Of a DNA stretch of 64,000 nt, positions 41,645 to 50,172 are shown piece after piece. The stretch lies in the NCBI GenBank assembly GCA_002450075.1, contig DJYJ01000009.1:1-64000 (forward strand), written 5' to 3'. Position numbers and translations under genes: made by a program. This DNA is from Clostridiales bacterium UBA6981 (GTDB lineage: Bacteria > Bacillota > Clostridia > Oscillospirales > Oscillospiraceae). Position 1 is the first letter of the stretch; each line of letters begins with the position of its first letter. The notes under the pieces were generated by a model that saw only the letters and a program-made list of their open reading frames with translations, had not been told where the DNA came from and made no database searches.

Positions 41645-43651
41645 TCAACCTGCGAGCTCAACCCAATATCCGGAATCTCGTCCGCCGTGGACGATGATCC
41701 GGACGGTATCGCCAAAGCGTGCGCTGATCGTGACGGGATCTGTCACAAAGGTCAGTTCGGCGGGATAGTGGTTTTCAAAATTCGGATCCGCATATTCCGT
41801 TATAACGGAAAAACGCAGGGTGATCTCCTTCGGCTCGTCCGGGTCCATAAACTGCCAGCGGGTAAAGCTGTCATACAAGAGCTCGTCGCGGCGGATCAGC
41901 GAACGGTCGGCGTTGGCCTGCCCGTCGGTGACATGGAATCCGGGCGCTTCGGCCTCACACAGAAACAGACCGATATCCTCCTGCAGGTCGAGCTGGATCT
42001 GCAGCGTGATCTTATCCTCATCCGCCTCAAAGCCGGGAACAAAGCCCGCGCGGCGCAGAGAGCGCTCCGCGATGAGGGAAGAGAGCGTCCGGCTGAAAAA
42101 CGGCGTTTTCTCGAGTCCTCTGTCGTGTAGCGCAAGCACGAGCCGCTCGTAGGAGCCGTCTTCAAAGTTGTACCAATAGCTTCCCTCTACATCGGGACGG
42201 ACGCCGCCGTTCTTCTGACAAAGGAAGGATTCGAGCCTGACGAGCGAGGGGACGGCGTCGTCGCCGAGCTCGCATAGCATATCGACGTCGATCTCCCCGG
42301 CAGTCCCGTTGAGGTACCGCCCGACATTGTATTCCGCGATCCAGCGGTCGGGGCCGGAGAGAGCAAAGGCAAGATACAGCGCGACCGTCACAGCCAGCGC
42401 GATCAGAAGCGTCTTGAATGAAGGGACAAACTGCCCGACGATCATCAGCACGAACAGCACCGCGAGCAGCCCCATGAACCAGGCGGCGTAGACGCGATCC
42501 TGCGTCAGACCGTAGCGCGCGATATACAGCCACAGCTTCGACGCGGCCGTGCCGAGCAGGATCAGCGTGAAAAGCGCCAGCACAATGCACAAAGTCCGAA
42601 GCAGGACTGGCCTTTTGCGGTTTACATAACGCAATATGCCAAGCAGAATCAAAAAATTCATGCCTGCGACGGCACAGAGCTGAAAAAAGCCCTCGCGCGC
42701 ATATTCTGCATAGCCCACACCCTGCGGCAGCACACCGGAAAAGGCCGCCGTGTAATACGACCACTGGGAGAAAAAGAACACGCCATAGATCATGAGCAAA
42801 GGCAGAACAGCCGCCGCGGCTGTGATAAAGGGGAGCACGCGACGCCGCTCGGCGCGCAAGCGGCAGCTCTCCGCGTTCAGCTTTTCACTGCACGAGCCCG
42901 AAACGGAGGAGTGATAGAGACCGAAGAGATACATCGCGACCGGAATGCCGAAAACGAGCCGCAGCAGGTTTTCGACGAGCTTTTCACTGTCAAACGAGAA
43001 CAGCCTGTCTACAAGCGCGGAAAAGCCGCTGTCATAAGACAGAAGGGAGAGCGCGGCAAAGGTGGGGATCACGGCGAGAAACAGCCCGAGAAACACCTTC
43101 AGCGCCGTTTTAACGACGCCCTTTCCGCCTTTCGGGGAAAGCGCGGGAAAGAGCTTTGCAAACGAGGAAAACGGATAGATCAGCCAGGCGCGGACAAGAT
43201 CGGCGCCGACGAGCGGGCTGAGCCCGTCTTCAAGCGTATTGCCGGTCGCAGCGTATACAAGATAGACGGAGGCCGCCATCAGATAGATAAAGCAGATAAA
43301 GGAAAGAAAGCGGTTGGCCCAAAGCAGCGCCGCCGCTGCTGCGAGCAGCGCGGAGAGGGCAACGAGCTTTTGCACGGCGCCAAAGCGCATTCTCCCGCGT
43401 AAAAAGAAACCGAAGAAGAGCACAAAAAGAGACAGCAGATATAGCACTGCTCCAAGCGGCTTTTGAGACATGGGGAAAACGCGCCAGAAGAAATAGCCCG
43501 CGAGAAGAAGCGGCCAGGCGAGGGCGCGTTCCTTTCCCGTATAAGCGGGAGGCGGGGCGTTCTCCGCCGCTGGGACGGATGCGGCAGCCGCGGGAGCGGC
43601 TTCCTCCGAGAAAATGGGAGCAGGGGAAAGGGAAGAGTTTTCTTCCATCAA
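41645..43651 (-). CDS. DUF4173 (DUF4153-like) membrane protein
   Basis: The 668 residues begin with a Pro/Ala-rich cytoplasmic segment (1-40), then about twelve membrane helices to around residue 430, and a C-terminal soluble part of about 230 residues. The YAEYAREGFFQLCAVAGMNF block is the hallmark I associate with DUF4173. The function is unknown. The start overlaps the upstream regulator gene by four bases (ATGA). It is the last gene of a DUF2975-HTH-DUF4173 operon. Confidence 0.82.
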   Translation of the reverse strand: MMEENSSLSPAPIFSEEAAPAAAASVPAAENAPPPAYTGKERALAWPLLLAGYFFWRVFPMSQKPLGAVLYLLSLFVLFFGFFLRGRMRFGAVQKLVALSALLAAAAALLWANRFLSFICFIYLMAASVYLVYAATGNTLEDGLSPLVGADLVRAWLIYPFSSFAKLFPALSPKGGKGVVKTALKVFLGLFLAVIPTFAALSLLSYDSGFSALVDRLFSFDSEKLVENLLRLVFGIPVAMYLFGLYHSSVSGSCSEKLNAESCRLRAERRRVLPFITAAAAVLPLLMIYGVFFFSQWSYYTAAFSGVLPQGVGYAEYAREGFFQLCAVAGMNFLILLGILRYVNRKRPVLLRTLCIVLALFTLILLGTAASKLWLYIARYGLTQDRVYAAWFMGLLAVLFVLMIVGQFVPSFKTLLIALAVTVALYLAFALSGPDRWIAEYNVGRYLNGTAGEIDVDMLCELGDDAVPSLVRLESFLCQKNGGVRPDVEGSYWYNFEDGSYERLVLALHDRGLEKTPFFSRTLSSLIAERSLRRAGFVPGFEADEDKITLQIQLDLQEDIGLFLCEAEAPGFHVTDGQANADRSLIRRDELLYDSFTRWQFMDPDEPKEITLRFSVITEYADPNFENHYPAELTFVTDPVTISARFGDTVRIIVHGGRDSGYWVELAG

Positions 43652-43854
43652 GGATCCTCCTTGTATTCAAGAATATCCTCCACCTTACAGTCGAGCGCTC
43701 TGCAGATCGCGTCGAGCGTGGAGAAACGGATGGCCTTTGCCTTGTTGTTTTTCAGGATCGAGAGATTGGCCAGCGTGATGCCGACTTTTTCGGAAAGCTC
43801 TCCGAGCGACATCTTCCGCCTGGCCATCATGACGTCGAGATTGATCACGATCAT
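43648..43854 (-). CDS. XRE-family helix-turn-helix regulator (YozG-like)
   Basis: The 68 residues consist almost only of a Cro/CI-type helix-turn-helix: MARRKMSLGELSEKVGITLANLSILKNNKAKAIRFSTLDAICRAL, with CKVEDILEY after it. This compact type is often paired with DUF2975 membrane proteins (Bacillus yozG-yoaS). The membrane partner probably modulates the regulator. The gene lies nine bases after the DUF2975 gene and overlaps DUF4173. Confidence 0.9.
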   Translation of the reverse strand: MIVINLDVMMARRKMSLGELSEKVGITLANLSILKNNKAKAIRFSTLDAICRALDCKVEDILEYKEDP

Positions 43855-43863
43855 AGCCCCACC

Positions 43864-44322
43864 TCACACCGTCAAATCGTTTTCCGACTTGATGACCGTG
43901 GCCTCCTCGATCACGTTCTTTACCACGCGCAGACAAAGCCCGAGCAGTGCGGCCGTGAAGGCGAGCACGAGTGCGACAAGATAATACCAGGTCATGCCGA
44001 GAAAAATGAGCGCGATCACAAACGCGCACCAGCTGACGCTGCGGATGTACGAAACGGCCCTTGCGGTGAATACGCTGCCGACGCGCACCAAAAACAGCAG
44101 CCGGATCAGCGCAAATGCGGCGAGCAGCGCAAAGAACAGGATCAGATAGCCCGAGACCAGAATGACGATCCCGTCGCGAAGAGCGAGCGGGCGTAGCGCG
44201 GCCGATGCGATCAGCTGCACAAAGTCCGGCAGAATAAAGGCCGAGGCAAGCAGGACCGCACAGAACAGCGCTGTCAGAACGATCGAAACAGTGACAGATG
44301 CGTTTTTGGATATCCGAAGCAT
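43864..44322 (-). CDS. DUF2975 membrane protein
   Basis: The 152-residue protein has four membrane helices and fits DUF2975 (YoaS-like), with LRISKNASVTVSIVLTALF at the N-terminus and a final VIEEATVIKSENDLTV tail. DUF2975 proteins normally accompany a small XRE regulator, which follows directly here. The start at 44322 has AAAGGAGG nine bases upstream; longer readings have no such site. It is the first gene of the operon, behind a promoter with inverted repeats. Confidence 0.85.
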   Translation of the reverse strand: MLRISKNASVTVSIVLTALFCAVLLASAFILPDFVQLIASAALRPLALRDGIVILVSGYLILFFALLAAFALIRLLFLVRVGSVFTARAVSYIRSVSWCAFVIALIFLGMTWYYLVALVLAFTAALLGLCLRVVKNVIEEATVIKSENDLTV

Positions 44323-44351
44323 AAAACCATCCTCCTTTTGCATGCGAGATA

Positions 44352-44380
44352 AGCATATCACCAAAGTTATCGTAAGTCAA
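44352..44380 (-). promoter_or_regulatory. Sigma-A promoter of the DUF2975-HTH-DUF4173 operon
   Basis: On the minus strand TTGACT and TATGCT are 17 bases apart. The spacer contains ACGATAA, a motif repeated just upstream. Confidence 0.65.
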
Positions 44381-44387
44381 CTAAAAT

Positions 44388-44404
44388 TTATCGAATAACG
44401 ATAA
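44388..44404. promoter_or_regulatory. Inverted repeat TTATCG-N5-CGATAA, candidate operator
   Basis: TTATCG (44388-44393) and CGATAA (44399-44404) form a perfect inverted repeat upstream of the DUF2975 promoter. A third CGATAA half-site lies in the promoter spacer. The small XRE regulator of the operon is the likely ligand. Confidence 0.5.
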
Positions 44405-44423
44405 AACGTCTGATTAGAAGTAC

Positions 44424-44451
44424 TTGACAAGGAAAAAGAAAGGCGTATAAT
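44424..44451 (+). promoter_or_regulatory. Consensus sigma-A promoter of the metal-efflux operon
   Basis: TTGACA (44424-44429) and TATAAT (44446-44451) are both perfect hexamers, 16 bases apart. Confidence 0.85.
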
Positions 44452-44464
44452 ATGACTTGAACAA

Positions 44465-44480
44465 ATGAACGATTGTTCAT
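44465..44480 (+). promoter_or_regulatory. ArsR/SmtB-type operator
   Basis: ATGAAC-GATT-GTTCAT is a perfect inverted repeat just after the -10, and a further TGAACA lies upstream. It closely resembles the ATGAACA/TGTTCAT operators of zinc- and cadmium-responsive SmtB-family repressors. The matching regulator gene lies 2.2 kb downstream. Confidence 0.7.
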
Positions 44481-44506
44481 ATGAATGGATTGTGGAGGAT
44501 GTCAGC

Positions 44507-44725
44507 ATGAAAAAGAGCTACAAGATCGAAGTGGACTGCGCCAGCTGCGCACAGAAGATGGAGGATGCTGCCAAAAAGACAGACGGGGTGAAAGACGCCG
44601 TTGTCAACTTCATGACGCTGAAAATGACCGTTTCGTTTGATGAAGGCGCGAACGAAAAAGAGACGATGCAGCGCGTGCTGAAGAACTGCCGCAAGGTGGA
44701 GAGCGACTGCGAGATCGATTTTTGA
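44507..44725 (+). CDS. Heavy-metal-associated (HMA) domain protein
   Basis: This 72-residue protein is one HMA (ferredoxin-like) domain with the metal-binding Cys-Ala-Ser-Cys at about residues 10-13 (EVDCASCAQKM). The start at 44507 follows GGAGG; an upstream start at 44465 would lie in the operator. The downstream P-type ATPase has no HMA domain of its own, so this free domain probably delivers metal to it. Its Asp before the CxxC fits zinc or cadmium rather than copper systems. Confidence 0.88.
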   Translation: MKKSYKIEVDCASCAQKMEDAAKKTDGVKDAVVNFMTLKMTVSFDEGANEKETMQRVLKNCRKVESDCEIDF

Positions 44726-44753
44726 GCGCGGCAGGCTGCGGGAGGTGAGCGGT

Positions 44754-46622
44754 ATGAGCAAAAAGCAGAAAAAAATGCTGTGGCGGATCCTTGCCGCAGC
44801 CGCGATCGTTCTGGTGCTGCTGTTCCTGCCCCTCAAGGGCTGGCTGCGCTTCGCGCTGTTCATGGTGCCGTACCTGATCGTCGGCTATGACATTCTGATC
44901 AAGGCCGTCAAGGGAATCCGAAACGCGCAGCCTTTCGACGAAAACTTTTTGATGGCTGTCGCCACGGTCGGCGCGATCGCGCTCGGCGAATATACCGAGG
45001 GCGTCGCGGTCATGCTGTTCTATCAGATCGGCGAGCTGTTTCAAAGCTATGCCGTCGGCAAGAGCCGTCGCAGCATCAGCGCGCTGATGGACATCCGCCC
45101 CGACTGCGCCAATCTCCTCGGCGAGGACGGCGAGATCAGCGAGGTCGATCCCGACGAGGTCGCGGTCGGCTCGGTGATTTTGGTGCGGCCCGGCGAAAAG
45201 ATCCCGATCGACGGCGTGATCGTCAAGGGCGAGACCTCGCTCGATACGGCCGCGCTTACGGGCGAGAGTATCCCACGCGAAGCAAAAGAGGGCAGCGAGG
45301 TCATCAGCGGCTGCATCAATCTGTCCGGCGCCGTGCAGATCCGTACAACAAAGGAATTCGGCGAGTCGACGGTCTCCAAGATCCTGGATCTCGTCGAGAA
45401 CGCGACCTCGCGGAAATCAAAGTCGGAAAACTTCATCTCCAAGTTCGCGCGCATTTACACGCCTGTCGTGTGCTTCAGCGCGTTGGCGCTGGCGCTGCTG
45501 CCGCCGCTCACGAGCGTGCTGCTTGGCCACCAGGCACAGTTTTCTACCTGGCTATACCGTGCGCTGACCTTCCTGGTCATTTCATGCCCCTGCGCGCTTG
45601 TCATTTCCATCCCGCTCAGCTTTTTTGCCGGGATCGGCGGCGCGAGCGCCCAGGGTATCCTGGTCAAGGGCTCGAATTATCTCGAAACGCTCTCTGAGGT
45701 ACGGACGGTCGTGATGGACAAGACCGGGACGCTGACAAAAGGGAGCTTTGAGGTCAGCGGCGTGCATCATTCGCCGCTTGAGGACCGGAAGCTGATTGAA
45801 TACGCGGCGCACGCCGAGGCCTATTCGACCCACCCGATCAGCCGCAGTTTGGTCGCCGCCTACGGAAAGGAGCCGGATACCGGGCGCGTGTCGGATGTGC
45901 GCGAGATCAGCGGTAAGGGCGTGATCGCGCGCGTGGACGGAAAAGAGATCGCTGTCGGCAACGAAAAGCTGATGCGTGAGATCGGCTGCGAAAGCGTTGC
46001 GTGCCGCAGTGTCGGCACGATCGTGCATGTCGCGATCGACGGAGCGTACGCCGGACATATCCTGATCTGCGACATCGTCAAGGACGGCGCGAAGGAAGCG
46101 ATCGACGCGATGCGCCGCGCGGGTGTGAAGAAGACCGTGATGCTCACCGGCGATATCCGCGCCGTGGGCGAGGATGTGGCGAAGCGGCTCGGGCTCGACG
46201 AGGTAAAGAGCGAGCTGCTGCCGGGCGACAAGGTCAGCGCGCTTGAGACGCTGCTTGCGCAGGCCGAACCGGGAGAAAAGCTTGCCTTTGTCGGCGACGG
46301 CATCAACGACGCGCCCGTGCTTTCACGCGCGGATATCGGGATCGCCATGGGCGCGCTCGGTTCGGACGCGGCCATTGAAGCGGCGGACGTCGTGCTGATG
46401 GACGACGACCCGGGAAAGATCGCAAAGGCGATCGGGATCTCACGCAAGTGTCTGCGAATCGTCAGGGAAAATATCTGTTTTGCCATCGGTGTGAAGCTGA
46501 TCTGCCTCGTGCTTGGTGCGCTCGGTCTTGCAGGGATGTGGAGCGCGATCTTCGCCGACGTCGGCGTGATGGTGCTGGCGGTGCTCAACGCCGTGCGGGC
46601 GCTGAACGTCAAGAACGTATAA
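44754..46622 (+). CDS. P1B-type heavy-metal (Zn/Cd/Co/Pb) ATPase
   Basis: This metal-exporting ATPase has 622 residues. The membrane metal site is Cys278-Pro-Cys280 (VISCPCALV), the phosphorylated residue is Asp322 in DKTGTLTKG, the A-domain loop is TGES, the N-domain has His-Pro in YSTHPISRS, and GDGINDAPVL closes the P domain. The final helix has the Asp of ADVGVMVLAVLNA, seen in ZntA/CadA types. There is no N-terminal metal domain. GGAGGTGAG precedes ATG 44754. Confidence 0.94.
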   Translation: MSKKQKKMLWRILAAAAIVLVLLFLPLKGWLRFALFMVPYLIVGYDILIKAVKGIRNAQPFDENFLMAVATVGAIALGEYTEGVAVMLFYQIGELFQSYAVGKSRRSISALMDIRPDCANLLGEDGEISEVDPDEVAVGSVILVRPGEKIPIDGVIVKGETSLDTAALTGESIPREAKEGSEVISGCINLSGAVQIRTTKEFGESTVSKILDLVENATSRKSKSENFISKFARIYTPVVCFSALALALLPPLTSVLLGHQAQFSTWLYRALTFLVISCPCALVISIPLSFFAGIGGASAQGILVKGSNYLETLSEVRTVVMDKTGTLTKGSFEVSGVHHSPLEDRKLIEYAAHAEAYSTHPISRSLVAAYGKEPDTGRVSDVREISGKGVIARVDGKEIAVGNEKLMREIGCESVACRSVGTIVHVAIDGAYAGHILICDIVKDGAKEAIDAMRRAGVKKTVMLTGDIRAVGEDVAKRLGLDEVKSELLPGDKVSALETLLAQAEPGEKLAFVGDGINDAPVLSRADIGIAMGALGSDAAIEAADVVLMDDDPGKIAKAIGISRKCLRIVRENICFAIGVKLICLVLGALGLAGMWSAIFADVGVMVLAVLNAVRALNVKNV

Positions 46623-46626
46623 GGGC

Positions 46627-46655
46627 TTTTCATCCGACCGATAATGCTGTATAAT
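46627..46655 (+). promoter_or_regulatory. Possible separate promoter for the arsR-type gene
   Basis: TTTTCA (46627-46632) and a perfect TATAAT (46650-46655) are 17 bases apart, just after the ATPase stop. No copy of the operator is nearby, so this could supply basal repressor. Confidence 0.5.
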
Positions 46656-46687
46656 AAAGACGATCAAAGCGTAAAGAGGGGATAGAA

Positions 46688-47050
46688 ATGCAGGAAAAAC
46701 AGTATGCCGAATGCTGTGAGAGCAGGGAAGTCCACGAGGATCTGCTGCGGCTGGTGAGCGAACACCTCCCGCCTGACGAGGATCTGATGGATCTCGCTGA
46801 GCTGTTCAAGGTTTTCGGGGACACCACGCGTGTGCGCATCCTGTTTGTCCTGCTGGAAGCGGAGGTCTGCGTCTGTGATCTGGCCGAGGCGCTGAATATG
46901 ACCCAGTCGGCGATCTCTCATCAGCTTGCGATCTTAAAGCGCAACAAACTTGTCAAGAGCAGACGCGAGGGAAAGAGCGTTTTCTATTCGCTTGCCGATG
47001 ATCACGTTCGGACGATCATCAGCCAGGGGATGGATCACATCAGCGAATAA
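46688..47050 (+). CDS. ArsR/SmtB-family metal-sensing repressor
   Basis: The 120 residues show the SmtB winged helix (FGDTTRVRILFVLL, MTQSAISHQLAILKRNKLVKSRREGKSVFYSL). Two metal sites are suggested. The alpha-5 site has Asp104, His106, His117 and Glu120, spaced as in zinc sensors such as CzrA. The alpha-3N site has Cys61 and Cys63 in EVCVCDL plus N-terminal Cys9 and Cys10, as in CadC. It follows the pump genes and probably represses them through the operator at 44465. Confidence 0.93.
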   Translation: MQEKQYAECCESREVHEDLLRLVSEHLPPDEDLMDLAELFKVFGDTTRVRILFVLLEAEVCVCDLAEALNMTQSAISHQLAILKRNKLVKSRREGKSVFYSLADDHVRTIISQGMDHISE

Positions 47051-47067
47051 TAAGTTTACATAATATT

Positions 47068-47094
47068 GGCGGAGCTTTTGCTCCGCCGATTTGT
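47068..47094 (+). terminator. Hairpin after the arsR-type gene
   Basis: GGCGGAGC pairs with GCTCCGCC around TTTT, followed by a weak T-rich tail (GATTTGTT). Confidence 0.6.
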
Positions 47095-47108
47095 TATGCG
47101 AGGAAAGC

Positions 47109-48452
47109 ATGAAGGAAAAGCTGTATCCAAAGGCGCAGGCCGTTATATCGGGGATCGGTCTGGCTGTGCTGTGCGTTTTGTTAGCGCTGTGGCTTGGCAG
47201 CGGCAGACGGGAAGCGGCGGAGGTAATCGCGGCGCTTGTGTGCACGGCGCTGTTTGCCTGCGTCTGTCTGCGTTTTGTACCGGCGTGGTTTTCGCTCTGG
47301 TTTGAGCGGCGCGGCAAGAAAAAAGCGCATGGTGATAAGGGACGGCTGTCTTCACCGCAGCTGTTTGCTGTCGGGTTTGTCTGGGCGGGCGTGAACTACC
47401 TTTGCGTCTGGCTGGTACTGCATTATGTAAACCAAGATCTCACGGCTGGTGAGTTCCTGCAGTTCTGGAAGTCTGCCGACGCGTTCCACTATCTCTGCAT
47501 TGCACGGGACTGGTATCTGTCGGAGGGGGAGCTTGACCGGGTCGTACAACTCGTCTTTTTGCCCGGTTATCCGATCACGGTGAGGTTTGCTGCACTCCTG
47601 ATTCGAGACTATGTCCTCTCCGGGCTGTTGGTTTCAACACTCTGCTTCGCCGGAGCGCTGTGTATATTTTATCGCTGGGTTCTGACAGAATACGGCAGCG
47701 GCGCGGCAGAGAGAGCAGTTGCATTTCTCTGTCTGACCCCCGGGGCGTTTTTCTTCTTTGCCCCGATGAGCGAAAGCTTGTTCCTGCTGCTCACGTGCAT
47801 GTGTCTTCTCTCACTGCAAAGGCGGAGATGGCTGCTGGCCGGGCTTTTTGGCTCGCTCGCTTCCTTTACACGATCGCTGGGGCTGATGCTGTTCGTGCCG
47901 CTCTTCCTTGAATTTGTCGGAGACCTGCTCCATGGAAAAAAGGAGTGCGCGCGCGGGATTTGCGCCATGCTGATGGTACCGCTGGGCTTTGGCGCCTATC
48001 TCCTGGTAAACTATCTCGTTGCCGGAAATCCGTTTCAGTTCATGATCTACCAGAAGGAGCACTGGTATCAGAGTCTGGGACTGTTTTTCAACACGGCGGC
48101 TTATCAGACGCGCTATGCTCTCTCTGCTGCTGCAAAAGGGAACAGGGAGACCCTGATGGGCTTGTGGCTGCCAAATCTAACGGCCGTGTTCGGTACGCTC
48201 GTGATCCTGCTCTTCGGGGCAAAAAAACTGCGCGCAAGTGAAACGGCCTGGTCGATCGCGTATTATGCGATCGCGATCGGCGCAACGTGGCTTCTAAGCG
48301 CGCCGCGCTATATGGCGGTGCTGCTGCCGCTTCCGATCACGATGGGACTTGTCAGCGAGAAAAAGAGCGCACGTGTTGCGCTGTACGCGCTCTGGGCTCT
48401 CGGCAGCGCGTATTATCTCGTGATGTTCGCCCTGCGCCGCAGCGTCTGGTAA
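47109..48452 (+). CDS. PIG-V-like membrane glycosyltransferase
   Basis: The 447-residue protein has about ten membrane helices. A loop after the third helix reads FWKSADAFHYLCIARDWY, similar to the catalytic loop of PIG-V-type mannosyltransferases, and FLPGYPITVR and APMSESLFLLL follow. These GT-C enzymes use lipid-linked sugars. The acceptor is unknown. The start at 47109 follows GAGGAAAG. An out-of-phase ATG at 47091 lies in the hairpin tail. Confidence 0.8.
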   Translation: MKEKLYPKAQAVISGIGLAVLCVLLALWLGSGRREAAEVIAALVCTALFACVCLRFVPAWFSLWFERRGKKKAHGDKGRLSSPQLFAVGFVWAGVNYLCVWLVLHYVNQDLTAGEFLQFWKSADAFHYLCIARDWYLSEGELDRVVQLVFLPGYPITVRFAALLIRDYVLSGLLVSTLCFAGALCIFYRWVLTEYGSGAAERAVAFLCLTPGAFFFFAPMSESLFLLLTCMCLLSLQRRRWLLAGLFGSLASFTRSLGLMLFVPLFLEFVGDLLHGKKECARGICAMLMVPLGFGAYLLVNYLVAGNPFQFMIYQKEHWYQSLGLFFNTAAYQTRYALSAAAKGNRETLMGLWLPNLTAVFGTLVILLFGAKKLRASETAWSIAYYAIAIGATWLLSAPRYMAVLLPLPITMGLVSEKKSARVALYALWALGSAYYLVMFALRRSVW

Positions 48453-48465
48453 GGGCTCTATGCGG

Positions 48466-48494
48466 TTGACAACAGCCGCTGCAAGGGATAAAAT
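48466..48494 (+). promoter_or_regulatory. Sigma-A promoter of the GltS-like gene
   Basis: TTGACA (48466-48471) and TAAAAT (48489-48494) are 17 bases apart. Confidence 0.78.
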
Positions 48495-48538
48495 ACAAAC
48501 ACATAATTAAAAATTTTGAAGAAAATGGGAGTGGTAAC

Positions 48539-49957
48539 ATGACCGGTCAGATGAGCTTTTGGGATGCGGAGGTATGGTCGTTTGTCGTGACACTCGCCGT
48601 CCTTTTCGGTGCGATGCTGCTTGCAAACGCACTGCGCCGCCAGATCCCGTTCCTGCGCCGCAGTCTGATCCCCAGCTCGGTGCTCGGCGGCTTTCTGGTG
48701 CTGGCGGCGGATGCGGCCTTCAGGGCGATCTTCGGACATTCGATGTTCGTTACCTCCACGCTTGAGGCGCTGACGTTCCACGGTCTCGGTCTCGGCTTCG
48801 TGGCGATGGCGCTGCGGCACACGGAAAAGATCGGCGGCAAAAAGGCGCGGCGCGACGTGTTTGCGACGAGCACCGTTGTCGTCGGCTCCTATCTGCTGCA
48901 GGCGCTGCTGGGACTCATCATTACGGTCGTGCTGTTTTATGCGATCGGCAGCTATGCCGCGGGCGGCGTGCTGCTGCCGATGGGCTATGGCCAGGGACCG
49001 GGACAGGCCTATAACTGGGGCAGCATTTACCAGAATTATACCGAGTATCCCGCGTTTGCCAACGGCGCGAGCTTCGGCCTTACGATCGCGGCGATGGGCT
49101 TCGTGTCCGCGTCGGTCGGCGGCGTGTATTACCTCAACCGGCTTCGCCGTGCCGGAGACAAGCGCGCGCAGATCGAAAACGCCGACGAGATCGAGGACCT
49201 CTCCGCCGAGATGGTCACGGGCAAGGAGGAGATCCCGCTGTCGGAGTCGCTTGACAAGCTCTCGGTTGAGCTGGGGCTGGTGTTCGTGTCCTATTTCCTT
49301 GCCTATGGGGCGATGGCGGGCGTGACCGTGCTGCTCGACCGCGCGGGCGGATTCGCCGTCAATACCGTCAAGCCGCTGATCTGGGGCTTTAACTTCCTGA
49401 TCGGCACGGTCTTTGCCATCCTTGTGCGGACATGTCTCGAAAAGGGGAAGAAAAAAGGCGTCGTCAAGCGGGAATATATCAACAACTTCATGCTCAACCG
49501 CATTTCCGACACGATGTTTGATATTATGGTCGTGGCCTCGATCGCGGCGATCAACCTTTCTGCCTTCCGTTATAAGGAATTCTGGATCCCACTGATCCTG
49601 CTCTGCACGCTGGGAGCGGTGGCGACGTATTTCTACAATCTGCGCATCAGCCGCGCGCTGTTTCCGGACTATGCCGACGAGGCCTTCCTCTCGCTCTACG
49701 GCATGCTGACCGGAACGGCCAGCACAGGCGTGATCCTGCTGCGTGAGATCGACCCGCTGTATGAGACGCCGGCCTCGCACAACCTGATCTATCAGAACCT
49801 CTGGGCAATCGTGCTCGGCGCGCCGATGCTTCTTCTGCTCGGCTTTGTGGCGCGGAGCATGAGCTGGACGCTGATCGGCATGGGTATTATTGCCGTGCTG
49901 CTGGGGATCATGCTGCTGATCCAGGCGGTCCTGATCCGAAGGGCTAGGAAAAAGTGA
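48539..49957 (+). CDS. Sodium/glutamate symporter family protein (GltS-like)
   Basis: The 472 residues contain about twelve membrane helices in two halves. GQGPGQAYNWGSIYQ followed by FANGASFGLTIAAMGF in the first half, and the SLYGMLTGTASTGVILLREID segment in the second, match the GltS signature loops. GltS imports glutamate with sodium. Many clostridial members have unproven substrates. GGGAGTGG precedes the ATG. It is monocistronic, with its own promoter and terminator. Confidence 0.9.
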   Translation: MTGQMSFWDAEVWSFVVTLAVLFGAMLLANALRRQIPFLRRSLIPSSVLGGFLVLAADAAFRAIFGHSMFVTSTLEALTFHGLGLGFVAMALRHTEKIGGKKARRDVFATSTVVVGSYLLQALLGLIITVVLFYAIGSYAAGGVLLPMGYGQGPGQAYNWGSIYQNYTEYPAFANGASFGLTIAAMGFVSASVGGVYYLNRLRRAGDKRAQIENADEIEDLSAEMVTGKEEIPLSESLDKLSVELGLVFVSYFLAYGAMAGVTVLLDRAGGFAVNTVKPLIWGFNFLIGTVFAILVRTCLEKGKKKGVVKREYINNFMLNRISDTMFDIMVVASIAAINLSAFRYKEFWIPLILLCTLGAVATYFYNLRISRALFPDYADEAFLSLYGMLTGTASTGVILLREIDPLYETPASHNLIYQNLWAIVLGAPMLLLLGFVARSMSWTLIGMGIIAVLLGIMLLIQAVLIRRARKK

Positions 49958-50011
49958 TCACACATACGCTCAAAGGCGGATGTGGAAAAACAAATTAATG
50001 CGTTTTACGGG

Positions 50012-50042
50012 AATGGCATGACTTAGGGGTCATGCCGTTTTT
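50012..50042 (+). terminator. Terminator of the GltS-like gene
   Basis: GGCATGAC (50015-50022) pairs with GTCATGCC (50029-50036), followed by GTTTTT. Confidence 0.85.
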
Positions 50043-50076
50043 AATTTCAAAAGAATGGCGTTAATGCATGAGAGCA

Positions 50077-50105
50077 TTGACTTTTTTCAAGTCATTTGCT
50101 AAAAT
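50077..50105 (+). promoter_or_regulatory. Sigma-A promoter of the MATE gene
   Basis: TTGACT (50077-50082) and TAAAAT (50100-50105) are 17 bases apart, with TGC giving an extended -10. Transcription should begin near 50112, leaving a leader of about 100 bases. Confidence 0.75.
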
Positions 50106-50136
50106 GCACTTTACTTGCTCGGAGGGCGAGTCATTC

Positions 50137-50172
50137 GTGGGAAATGACAAGCCGGATAAGGCTACAGGCTGA
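50137..50172 (+). CDS. Putative leader peptide before the MATE gene
   Basis: A GTG ten bases after GGAGGG (50121-50126) opens an 11-codon frame (M-G-N-D-K-P-D-K-A-T-G, stop TGA). The frame covers the whole 5' arm of the terminator that follows. Too short for statistics, so the support is purely positional. A ribosome on it would prevent the terminator from folding. Confidence 0.4.
   Translation: MGNDKPDKATG

Noticed and set aside
48458..49780. 440-codon open frame on the minus strand
   Set aside because: It is antisense to the GltS-like gene, with an Arg/His/Gln-rich shadow translation and no recognisable motifs.
50104..50172. Longer leader peptide starting at ATG 50104 before the MATE gene
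   Set aside because: This ATG lies inside the predicted -10 element, so it would not be on the transcript. The in-frame GTG at 50137 has a ribosome site and was kept instead.
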